Of a stretch of 64,000 bases of DNA, positions 14,001 to 27,335 are shown piece by piece; positions within the stretch are counted from its first letter, which is position 1; the number at the start of each line of letters is the position of its first letter. Location: positions 124,001 through 188,000 of the forward strand of contig QJNS01000058.1 in the NCBI GenBank assembly GCA_004154925.1, in the 5' to 3' direction. The notes below the pieces were generated by a model, which had not been told where the DNA came from, did no database searches, and saw only the letters and a program-made list of their open reading frames with translations. Position numbers and translations under genes: made by a program. Source of the stretch: Monosporascus cannonballus. Taxonomy: Eukaryota > Ascomycota > Sordariomycetes > Xylariales.

Positions 14001-16939
14001 CTTTTTTTAATCCTAATAAGATTATATTTATCTTTAAAATCAAATATTATAAATTATTTAATTCCGTAAAATCGGTTTTTTATTTCCGTAATTAAAAATA
14101 ATAATATTTAATCCTTAATAAATAACATCGTTTAATTATCGATAATTAATTACAAATTATAATTTTCCGTTTTTTTAATACGAAAAACATTAAATATCTT
14201 ATTAATAATTTTGAAAATCGAATCCATTTTTTCTGTAACCGATTTTCCAGGTATTCTCTGAAAGTACGTAACTTATTTTTTTAAAATTATAAATAAGGTA
14301 AAACTTTGTCGAAAATCCCTTTTTAAAAACTATTTCGTAATCTTATTCGTTATATTCTAATAATTTCATATTAAGCTCCTTTTCAAAAAGCTACTTATAT
14401 CTATAATATTATAATAACATACTAATTAAATTTTTTACCTTTTAGGATTATTATTTTTATTATTTTAAATTATTATTTAATTATTTTAATTTTGCTTTAA
14501 TAATAATAATAATACGTTATATTTTTTAATACTTATTTTTTTATATCTTATCTTTTTAAATAATAAGGTATTTATCGTATCTTTATGCCTGTATTTATCG
14601 TTATTATCGATCAAATATTAAGATCTTAATTTTTTTTATTTATTAATAAAAAATAAAACAAATTTTATTTAATTAGTTTTATCGTTAATTAAAACTCCGT
14701 ATTAGCGTATTTATGGTAATTCTAAGATTATATCGTAATTTCCGAATAAAACGATATTATAATTAACCGTTTAATATTATCTTTTAATAAAAGTTTCGAA
14801 ATAATTAATTTCGCGTATAATTCTTTTATTATCGTAAACAAATTCCTAACCTTCGACATTTATCGCTATATAAAGTTTTAACTTATATCTTTATAACAGT
14901 TTAAACTTATTAATTATATCCGGTATAATATAATTTCCGCCTAAAGTTTCGTAATTTACCATTACGGTATATTAATACGTTCCTATTCGTATATCCAAAA
15001 TAATAAGGTTATTAACGTCTTTTATCGTCGCATTTAAAACTTTTTTTGGAAATTCCCTTTAACCTTTTTGGGTTTTGTTATTTTACGGCTTTTTTATAAG
15101 TAATTTTTTTTTAATTCCTATTCGAATTTATCGAACCTTATTTATATTTTTTCGTTTAACGCGGTAAGTTACTATATTTGTCGTTATTGCCGGCATACTA
15201 TTTTTTTCGAATCGTATCAATTATTCTTAATTTTTTTATAATTTCTTTCCTTATTAAATAAATTATTTTTTTAAATTGGCGATTATATCTTACTATACTT
15301 TATTCTAATTATTATTCCAAAGATTTCCTATAAATTAACATATTTTTTCTTTAATAACCTTCTTTTTTTAAAAATCTATAATAAATACTAATTAAAAATA
15401 AAAATCCGTAATAATTTTTTAATAATATTTTTTTACCGTACGATAAATTAATTCCTTTTTTATTTAATAATTATATTATTTATAATAACAAAAAAAGTTT
15501 TCTTATAGGCGTTATTTTCCTTTAAGCGAACTTTTTGCTTTAACCAGTTATTAAATATTTTTTGGGATTATGGTTTAAAATTATTAATACCATTACTTAT
15601 TATTTTTATTATCTCCGGTACGATTTAAAAATTCAAATCCTTTATAATATATACGGATAATTCGTTCTTAAATATTTTACTTTTATTTTTCGTAATTGGG
15701 ATATTTTCGTCGTCGACAGTATATGGCATATATTCTGCTATATCGATTAAGGATTCCCGGACAGACTTTTTTTATTTAATTCTAATATTTGCGTAATTAT
15801 CTTTATAATATTTCTTATTATGTTCGTAATATTTATTAAACTAATTTTTTAATTTTTTACATGTTTTATCGAATTTTTTATCATAATAATCTTTATTAAA
15901 CCTTTTGTTATAAACCTAATATATATTTAACCTAAATTATGTTAATAACCTTATTATTATTTCCTTAATTATTTCTGGGTTATTTTTCCGGTATAAAGAT
16001 CTAGTTATTTTATCGTAACTTTTTAGGTTTTTTATATTTATAAGCCTTATATCCTATTTTGCCGCAATTAAAACATTTAATCTGGTTCCTATCTTATTTA
16101 TAATTAACGCCAAGTTCCATAAATCCTAATGCCGTTCCATAAAAAATAAAAGGTGCATCTCGTTTTTTCCCTTAATTAAATTTATTATATTCCGAATGTA
16201 AAACATATTATTTTTTCTTTTCTTATTATTTTTCAATTTATCGATTATTAATTTTAATTACTTTTATAATATACCGGTTTAAGGCAATTAATTATTCGAT
16301 CCGAATAATCTTATTTTTTATATTATTTTTTAATTTTTTATAAAATATATCGATAAAAATATCGGTTTCGTTATTTTCTTATTTTACTTTAACCGTAAAC
16401 CTTTTAAAGGTTATGGCATATTTAAATATAAATCCCTTTTATTAAAATTATAAAAATTATTAAACCATAAATCGTTTTTTATTCGGATTACCGAAATTAT
16501 CGCATATTTTGTTTTCGAAATTAATGTAAAATAAAAAGATTTCGTTCATAAAATTCTTTTATCCGGCTTTTTTATTTCCAAAAAGGTTTTCATAATGGGC
16601 TTAAATTAATTAACCGTATTTTTTGTTAAGTATATTCCCATTATTAAGACCATATTTACTAAATTATTAAGGTTTAAAAAATGAAAATAAATTCGTACTT
16701 AAATCAAAAAAATTTAAGGGTTACCTTTTTTATTATAAGGCTTTGGTTTTTTCGGCTTTATACGGGCAAAAAAGGTTTAGGTAAATAACGTAGCCCTAAG
16801 TTATCGGATTTTTTTTCTCTAGCTTCCGAATTCGAGCTTAAAGCTATTAAATATGGATTTCCTAAGCGCTGGTTAATATTTTAACAATATTAAATATTAC
16901 TTAGAATTTAACGGTATTTCTGAACAAAACCTTATAACA

Positions 16940-17328
16940 TATAATGAACTAAACCGTTTAACCAATTATTAAACTTTAAATCGACGGATTTATATTAATA
17001 AGAATATCGTAAGAATTTAAGCAATAAGCACAATAACGTATTATGTTTCGTAATATTAAGGGTGCCTTAAGTAACGATATTATATTGTAAACTGAAATTA
17101 CTTAAATTATGGAATTAATAAACATATATATCTTTTTTCTGTTATACTGACTTACCACCAGTGAGTTGGTAATCCGGCTTACTGGCTTACCACCAGTAAG
17201 TTGGTGATCCGGCTTACTGGCTCACCACCAGTAAGTTGATGATCCGTTACGTGACTCGCCCCACCGCGCACTTGTAGTTGGGTCGTGGCAGACCGTTTCT
17301 GGAAACCGTGGCCCGTTGGGTTATGACA
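16940..17328 (-). repeat. Right (5') LTR of the inner element
   Basis: It begins TATAATGAAC, the mutated form of TGTGACGAGC, and ends TTATGACA just before the target duplication. The first half is more mutated than the left LTR and the second half less so, so the two LTRs took different hits. The second half (about 17145-17328) is notably GC-richer than its surroundings. Confidence 0.9.
17146..17246. repeat. Three tandem 35-bp repeats inside the family A LTR
   Basis: The word CCACCA recurs at 17155, 17190 and 17225, a period of exactly 35 bp. The unit contains the inverted repeat CTTACTGG..CCAGTAAG and could fold into a hairpin. The same array is present, more mutated, in the left LTR at about 10840-10925. 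It is absent from the LTR at 52117-52492. Confidence 0.75.
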
Positions 17329-19794
17329 AATAAATGAAATTATCGGGCAAATAATAGAGGAGAAAAGGGTCGAAGTATATCTGTAATATATAATTTATTA
17401 ATTATTAAAAATTATTAAAACGGTTGCAAATTTCTTACAAATTATTAAAGATTTATATAAGTTGTATTTGGTTTTGAAAGTTACTTTTTATCTATATTTC
17501 TTTTTAAAATTTATACATTTATATTTAATTTTAAATTCGGCTATTGTGAATTATAAACGCTTTTAAAATCAAATCTCAATTCGGTAACTAAAAATAACCA
17601 TTTTTAATATATAATCACAACATTATTTATTTAACCCTAATAAATTATAAATCACCATATCGTTAATTTTTTAAACTCGTAAGATACAAGGTATTTTGTA
17701 AACAATTTCGAAAATCGAAAGTAATTCTTTATTATTAATAATCAATATATTCATTTTTATAAAAAGATATACTCAATATTATTTTAAAAAATCTATAAAT
17801 AATTTTAATCTTAATAAATATATTCACAAAAAAACATTTTATACTGTTATTCCTTGTACTTAATTAATATTATGCGAAATTCCTTCTAAACCAATATTTG
17901 TACTTCAATTAATACAATAATATATTCTGTTTTTTAATATTTAGGTTTTTGTATTTTGTTTTTTATTTACATAATAAATATTTATCCTATTATTATATTT
18001 AGATATATATTTATTTCCCGTTAAATTTTAAATTTCGTTTGTCTTCTATTTTATTTATAACTAATATCTAAAACAAATTTTAATTTATTAATTTTATTTT
18101 TTAAAACCTTATATTAATAGATTAATAGTTCTTCTAAAATTATTACGTTAGTTTTTAATAAAGGCATATCGAAATAAATTATTTAATGCCATTATTACTC
18201 TTCTTGATTATAAACGAAAATTTCTACTTTCGATAATTTTAATTATCTTGAAATCTACTTTGTATTTTTATGCCATTTTAAGTTTACTTTTTACGTTGAA
18301 TATATTATAATTCCTTATTATTCCCTATCAATATATTTAGATTTATATTGTTATCGTAATTAAACTATTTGCTGTTTGCATTATTACTTTTTACGTTTCG
18401 TTTATTGTTTTAAAGTTTTAAAAAGTTTATTATTTTATACCTTTTTTATAATTTACTTTTTAAAAAAGGAATTATTTATATTTATTACATTATATTCAAA
18501 TTTCCATATATAATGCATTAAATTATTATATTCATGATATCTATCGACGTATTTAAGTTTTAAATTGATTGAGTTATTTCGTAATTTATTATAAATCGTT
18601 AAATAATTTATTTATTTATTGATTATGTAACGCTGTATTATACTAAGTCGATATTATTATTTTTAACAGTTTTCAAATAAATACATAAATGTCCGCCTTA
18701 ATATTCATTTTTTCGTATTTATAATAAATATTAATTAAATATAAAAATCCGCCGTAGCTTTTAGGGAATATTTCTTTTACAGAATTCTAAATTAAATTTA
18801 TAAAATTATTTCTTTATTAAATGTATTTTCAAAAGTAATGATCTAAAAGTAGTAGTATTATCGTTTATAGACTTTGTTTTTTCTAGTTTAATTAAGAAAA
18901 TTAAAATTCTTTCCATAGATACGAATAATTCCTTAATCACTACATTTATTGTAATTGTGATGTATAATATATGTTCGTCATTTATAATATGTAATATATG
19001 TTTTGCTAGCTTAATCGAAAATTTAATACATAGTTTTTACTTAATTTTCGTGTATTGTATTATTTTTTAAACCTATTTTAATCCAGTCTGTTACTTTTTT
19101 ATTTTTTTTGTTAACGTTTTATTATACCAATCGTTAATTATATTCGACTTGAAATATATTAAAACCTTCTTCAATTTTAATTAATAACTTTTAATTTTGA
19201 TTAATTAGAAATTTTTTGAAAATAAAAATTTCAATATTTTATTGTTAAAACCTCGTACAGCTATTCTAGTAGTATTTTATTTTATTATAAGTATTGTATT
19301 TAACTTTAATTTTTACTTTAGTAGTGGTTTATATTTTTCACATATAATATTTTTAACTGTTTTTTAAACTGATATACAAAATAAATTCATTAAATTATTA
19401 CTTATATAGTTTGCTTACTATATTTTAATTATATCTTTGCGCAAAGTAATATTGTATTTCGAAATAAATATATTTCATTATAATTATAAAATGCATTATA
19501 TCGTTATTCGTTTTTTATTTCAGGTTTTAAGATTTATTTTTAAACTTTTTCTTTCAATTATATATATTTAAAAAAAAGCTGTAATAACTTGTTTTTAATC
19601 GGTTTTAATATTTTTCAAGTAGTCTTTTATTTTTGGTTTAAATTAATTCAAAATAACTTCCGTTTAGAACTGTATTACAGCTAAAGTTATTTTTACAGGC
19701 CCGTTTTAGTTGTAAAAATTAAAATATGTGTATATTTAAATAAACAAAATATTGAACGTTTTTTTTTTTCGTAAGGTTAACGTCTTCTCGTCTT

Positions 19795-20185
19795 ATATAA
19801 ATGTAACAATACGAATTAAAATAACCGTTCTTTGATTTATAAATTATTCAATTCAATTTTTTACTTTATTAATTTTTATTTAAAGTTATAGATTAATCGA
19901 AATATCGTGAAAACTTAAGCCCTAAAATATTAAGTTATATTTCGTAATATTAAATAAGTTTTAGAAAATAAAATATTTCTATGAATTAATTTTATTTAAA
20001 TTATAAAAATAATAAATGTATTTATTTAATTGGGCTTATTAGCTTATTAGTAATACATTAATAATTCAGCTTATTTGTTTATTATTAGTAAGTTGGTGAT
20101 CCATTACGTGACCTGACCTATTTGGTTTTTTTGGCTGTTCATGTTACGACCGTTCCTAGAGGCCGCAGCTTGCCAGGTCGTGACA
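19795..20185 (-). repeat. Right LTR (5' LTR) of the outer family A element
   Basis: It ends AGGTCGTGACA at 20185, directly followed by TAGCG. The last part (about 20090-20185) is GC-richer and matches the 3' end of the inner LTRs in layout (TTGGTGATCC, TTACGTGAC, GACCGTT). Upstream blocks match the left outer LTR at 7227-7641. The start is uncertain by about 20 bp. Confidence 0.65.
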
Positions 20186-23100
20186 TAGCGACATGAAATA
20201 AGCTGGTCGTAATACCGTTCTGTACGCGGATAATAGAGTCTCTATTCTTTTATCATAAATATCCCGATTTAAAAATATTTAAAGAAATAATAGTAGATAA
20301 ATATATAGGCTTATTACTTTTTTAGTTTAAATAACACCAGCTTATACTATAATCTAGTTACATAGATTACCTTTAATTATTCATTATTAGCAGGCGTAAC
20401 TAGTTCGACATTAATTATTTGAATTTTTACAATACGACGCTAACATAAACCGTACGACTAGATTTAATAGTTGGTTAACTAGCCCAGCCGTCACAGCGAG
20501 CCTAGACTATTTAATCCATATATTCTAAAGCTTAAACATTGCGAAGTTGGCGCAACCAATTTTTCCAGAGCCTGCAGGCAACGGGGACGGAAGCAAGGGG
20601 TAATACGTAATTCATGTCAAGGTAGACGTTGGATTAGTTCATATAACGTGATTACCCAAAGTACTCTCGACCTTTCGTCGCCCCCGTTTAGCTTACCTTG
20701 GTCGGTTGGGTACTATGTAGATACACTTATCTCATCGAGAATCTCTAATAACGCTGCGAATAGCCCTTTGTTTACTCAGCTTGTCGAGTCCTACGCTAGT
20801 GATGTTAATATGCTGGTACTTATGTGTATTCTTTTGCCCACAGTAACATCAGATGCATCCCTTACATGTGGAAGTCCAACTAGAAAGGGAGACTAGTTAC
20901 TAGGTTGGGTGAGTGTAACTGTTTATACCCCTAGAATCTAGTAATACTGTGGTGAACTGGTGGTCGGGCCTAGAGTCCCAGCCCCGTCAGTTAGGGGGAC
21001 AGTTTCTGAGCTAATTGCATAGCCGTCAGCATTAAAATGGAACCATCTCTGTCCAAGATATCTGGGAGGAAGACGGAGACCTATTTTCATTGCCTGCGGT
21101 CTGGAAAACAGCATTTACTTTTGCGCCAAACCCTCATCCGCGGGAGTAGACCTGGTGAAGAGGTTGATGCCCTGGAACAGTCTACAGGAGAAAAGACACC
21201 AGACCGCCCACAGACAACAATAAAGGTGCATTCGACTATCGTTGGCTTTGCACTTTGTTGCCCCTTTAAGTTCCGTCCGACTGGGTGCTCTACGGTTCCA
21301 GCCGATACAAGCAGAGCCACACCACGCAACCCTGGGCAAGTTCAACGCTCTCTAGATCTAATCTGCGAAATACCTCCATCGAATGCCGAAGGGCGGACAT
21401 TTTTGATGAACGTATACTCGGACTTGCCCACCTTCGTATTTTGGAGACTTTTCAGCCTTGAATGCTTTCGTGTCAGGGCAACGTGGATAAAAACAACACG
21501 AGCATGTGGACCTTGCCATTGATGGCTGGACGCTGGACAATCGCCCTCTTTTGCCTGAGGGTTGGCCCACCGAGGGTGAAAATTCGGTTTGAGACGGGCC
21601 TAACAGACGGCTTCAATCGATAATAGATGTGCTTTCTAGACACCTGTTTGTTACACTGCTCGTTAGGAGGCTATTCATGCCGGCTAACTCTTGTCGCGCG
21701 ATCCCAGGAATACTCGCGGGATGACGTTAAAAGATCCAGGACAACAAGCGTTCCATCTCAACTTTCCAATTAGCGGACGGTACGCTCGCAATGGCCGCAG
21801 ATGCGGATGATGGGAGATCGTAAGGCGATTGCGCCATCACGCTACTGCAAGTTCCCTCGTGGCAGCGATGGGGCTCTCGATCCCCAACCAGATCGCTGGG
21901 TAGCTGAGATCAACCAAAGAGCCGGCCCCCGACTGGGTCGCTTAGGGTTTCGCTTACTCATCGTGGTTGCATGATGAAATCGGTTTCCTGTCCCGAGAAG
22001 GCGGCTGTGGTTTCATTGATAGCACAGAGCCCTGACCCGGCGAGCAACCCTGCCTCATTTTAATCGTCAGTGGACAGGATTATGTTTGGCCATTAGCCTC
22101 GCAATCAGCCTTACGGAGGTATGCATCCGGGTCTCGGAGACGGCCTCCCCATGGGAAAGATTAATCAATATTCAACAGAGATGCATATGTCAGGCGAGAA
22201 GGCGGAAGGGGAGCGAGTTTGGGTTGAAAAGGTTAATCCACAGTTTCGGGTAATACAATACGCAGGGGTATTCTCTGGAAGTTGCGACCACAGGGTCCAC
22301 CGTAAGTCGATATAAGTCGGAATACAAATTTGTATGGGAACAGATATAATATAGCGATTCCGTCATGTTTCGTTCTATCGTGAACAACTGAAGGTCGGTC
22401 TGGAGATAGGTGCTCACATGTATCCCATACACTTTTTCTAGGACCTTACCCTTTAACCTCATATGGCAACAACGGGGCCTGTAGGGCTAACGAATAGAAA
22501 ATATCCCTCCGTATTGAAGGGAAGATCCAAAAGGGGAAACTCTTCAAAGACAAGGGGGTCGGGTTGTATATTTCAATTTTGAGATAGGATTTGCAGGATC
22601 TTCAAAGGGACGCGTCTCAAGGCTGCGTGGCTGTGGGTGATGTGGTATCCTAACTATTAAGGAGAGGGAGTGCGTAGCCGAAAACGGAAACGCGAATTAT
22701 GATAGGCGGCGCATAAACGAGGGTGGCTGTCACAAAGGAAGGCCCAAAAGGGCTGCGTTTCTCGGCGGCAGGAGGCTTACCCAGGAGGAGGAGCCAGAGG
22801 GACTGCGGAGGTCGCGCTTAGAAGTTCCCCGATTTCCCAAGTTCCGAGAGCACTGGGAACGAAAAATCAGTCGGAGTCCGGGGACATCTGGTTGCGACCT
22901 CTATTTGAGAGTCGGGACAGTTGGGGCGCGATAGATAGCAGGGACGGACCACTGACCGCCCCGGCTACCCGTCTGTTTCATTGGAACCACTGAGGATTTA
23001 CAGGGGCTAACGTGGCATTACCAATGCGACCGCACCGATTCCCGCCGATCATTCCGCGTGGGGGAATGAGCTTCGACTATTCGATTTTAAATGGGCCGGG

Positions 23101-23920
23101 CGTTCTGGTTGTGGTTAAGGCAAGGGCCATGGACCGTAGTGGCGGCGGCATGGACTGGGCATGTGTGAATGTGGAGTTGCTAGGAACTATTACCACAGAA
23201 AGACGGTGGTGTGAAAAGTGCTTATAGGAATGGAGATATCGGAGTATTGTCAACGTCCATGAGCCAATTCATGGTGCGAAGGACGAAAGTGAGACAGACA
23301 GGTCCAGCACGAATCTATGTGTATATTGCATGTGTAAAAAGCGATGCAAGCACTTAAGCATCTCCGGGCATTAGAGGTTGAGTTTTCGTATATCTATTTT
23401 GACGAATTACCCCTCCGCCAAGCCCCCCCCCACCTTAAGCTCCTACGGAGAGCTCAGAGCTCCTTACTTACCTTAGTCAGCATGTCAGCATTCTGCTCCA
23501 TACCTCTCCATACTTGAGTTACCTTACAGTTACAAATCGACCCAGAGCCATGCAAGCACGCCATCGGAGCTAAACCCATGTCAATGCGCCGTTCCCCGAT
23601 CCCCGGGATCACGGCTATGACCAAATGTATTACCAACAATACCAAGAAACGGATTGAGGGTCCAAAAAGAACGAGTGAGAAAAAAAGGGGAAAAAAAAAA
23701 AATTTCTTTGATGATACGTTCGCGGACCAATGGTTGTGTATGCACCTACGAAGTAAACCTGCATTCTTAGCGGGATTTCCGAAGTACTGGGATCTGCACA
23801 GGTTCCAGGATTGTCCTTCCATCCAGTCCATTCAGGGGCCCCGGACAAGCGGGCATAGGTTAAATTGGGTTGATGATGAGGTTTACGTCCTTGATTTCAA
23901 ACCTCAGACCCTGGCTTGAC
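20186..23920. other. Left part of the gene island, no recognisable gene
   Basis: Base composition changes from AT-rich to balanced at about 20.4 kb. Open frames here (up to 161 codons at 21037-21522, +) overlap similar-length frames on the other strand, match no family I know and have no convincing splice structure. Short protein-like stretches, for example around 21050-21130, are soon interrupted. This could be decayed coding DNA not hit by RIP, or long intergenic DNA. A run of 12 A residues lies near 23690. Confidence 0.5.
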
Positions 23921-23928
23921 TTGAACTT

Positions 23929-26125
<2,197 letters not shown>

Positions 26126-27335
26126 ACGGATCATAGATCCAGCGCGAGGAGTGCGGCCACATCCGTGCATTCCGTTCCTCGGGCGATGTGCGTTGCATTC
26201 CATTCCGAGCTAGAAGCAACCAACAAGATGAAGCCCCGGAAGAGAACATATAGAGCGTAAATGTTGTCGGTTACAAATAGCCGCCTGCCTGCCCGCCGGG
26301 CTATCTAGAAGGACGTATAGGGGGGGATATTCGTTAAGATTTAGAACCGTTCCGGCAATTGATTCGATTCGGGACGAGGTCCCGACCTCGACTTATGATA
26401 GAGCAGAAGAAAATCCAGCTCTTACTCATTTTCTGGATGGGCTCCCCGTCTCGTATATTCAGGCTATATGTAGTTAGTTACCTTGCTACCTTCGCGATGA
26501 TTCCCGGGATCTTGGGATGGGATATGAACGCCGTACGAGGAACAAACTCATACTACAGCAAAACCCCGGTTGACAGCCGGTTGACGTTAGTCTATCGCCA
26601 ACCTAGCGCGATATAGACGTTGTTACCCCGGGTCGTACCAGGGGTTCACCCTGCATAGGGAAATTATTACATCTTAGCGATCTTGGCAACGGAGACGCAA
26701 CGTTCAGGGGGGAAAGGAAACATCTCGACCAGCCACAAAGCTCACCTCAGCGATCCTTTCGTCACGCCCATCGATCCTACCCTTTGGCGGCGCGGGAGAG
26801 ACGTAATTTATCCGGTGCCATTGCAACCACACGCTCTCTGACTTTCTACACACCATGCTCCCTACGCCACACCGTAAACTAGGCGAAGTTGCCCGCCGTC
26901 CAATCGCTTCTTGGTTTTTGTGTTTTGCGCTTTGACGTTCGCTTCGGCTAATTGCCATTTTCGTTCCTTTTGGCTTCTTGTTGCCTCCCGTGCATACCGA
27001 CGTAACTACACGTAACCTACATAGTGCGAGAATACCCCCCTATCGCTAAGCCCCGTTAGAGATTCCCTTTTACAACGCGACGCCGATACCTGCGACTACG
27101 TTAGAAACAGTTAGAGGAAGAGGAGAAGAAAATAGAACAATGCCTGGGCCCCGGCGATGATCGTCCTTCGCCGCAGCGCTACAACCACCACGACCGCCAA
27201 ACTATTGTTCCTGCTGCCGCCACCGCTTTTGCGAAGAGCCGCGACAACGTAAGAGGCCGAGAGCCAAAGTCGAAGTGGAATTTGGGGTTGGAATAGGGTA
27301 TCAGGGTCGTTTCCGTAATTTCCTTTCCCCCGCCC
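26126..27335. other. Intergenic region, ATP sulfurylase to membrane protein gene
   Basis: About 1.2 kb of balanced composition, holding the 3' UTR of the upstream gene and the promoter and leader of the downstream one. An 85-codon frame at 26359-26616 (+) has no recognisable domain and I do not call it. A pyrimidine-rich run (TTTCCTTTCCCCCGCCC) lies just before the ATG at 27336. Confidence 0.6.

Larger units (their letters stand above)
10622..17328 (-). mobile_element. Inner, full-length family A Gypsy-like LTR retrotransposon
   Basis: This 6707-bp element has two gap-free 389-bp LTRs and is flanked on both sides by AATAA (10617-10621 and 17329-17333), a perfect 5-bp target duplication. Read on the minus strand it shows, in gag-to-pol order, a zinc knuckle at about 16050 (CFNCGKIG with the later His and Cys changed to Tyr) and an RT catalytic box at 13844-13855 reading Y-F-D-N instead of Y-F-D-D. 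The order puts the 5' LTR on the right. Assignment to Ty3/Gypsy rests on these motifs and on homology to the better preserved copy at 52117-58325. All frames are broken, so it is immobile. It sits inside the outer element and therefore inserted later. Confidence 0.9.
7227..20185 (-). mobile_element. Outer family A Gypsy-like LTR retrotransposon, split by a nested copy
   Basis: The ends are LTR-like sequences at 7227-7641 and about 19795-20185. They are flanked by the identical 5-bp words TAGCG at 7222-7226 and 20186-20190, taken as the target-site duplication. Without the 6.7-kb inner insertion and its 5-bp duplication the element is about 6.2 kb, similar to the inner copy. Its left internal part (7642-10621) aligns with the inner copy from about 11011 to about 13830, and its right part (17329-19794) continues from there. 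Pol would be read on the minus strand. It is more decayed than the inner copy and has no open frame. Confidence 0.8.

Noticed and set aside
23482..23491. ATGTCAGCAT, a palindrome-like word upstream of the ATP sulfurylase gene
   Set aside because: It has ATG and CAT ends like the CYS3/MetR consensus, but the middle four bases do not fit and it is 600 bp upstream of the start codon.
23520..23580. Possible tRNA on either strand
   Set aside because: Some D-arm-like text is present on the minus strand, but there is no T-arm, no acceptor pairing and no B-box.
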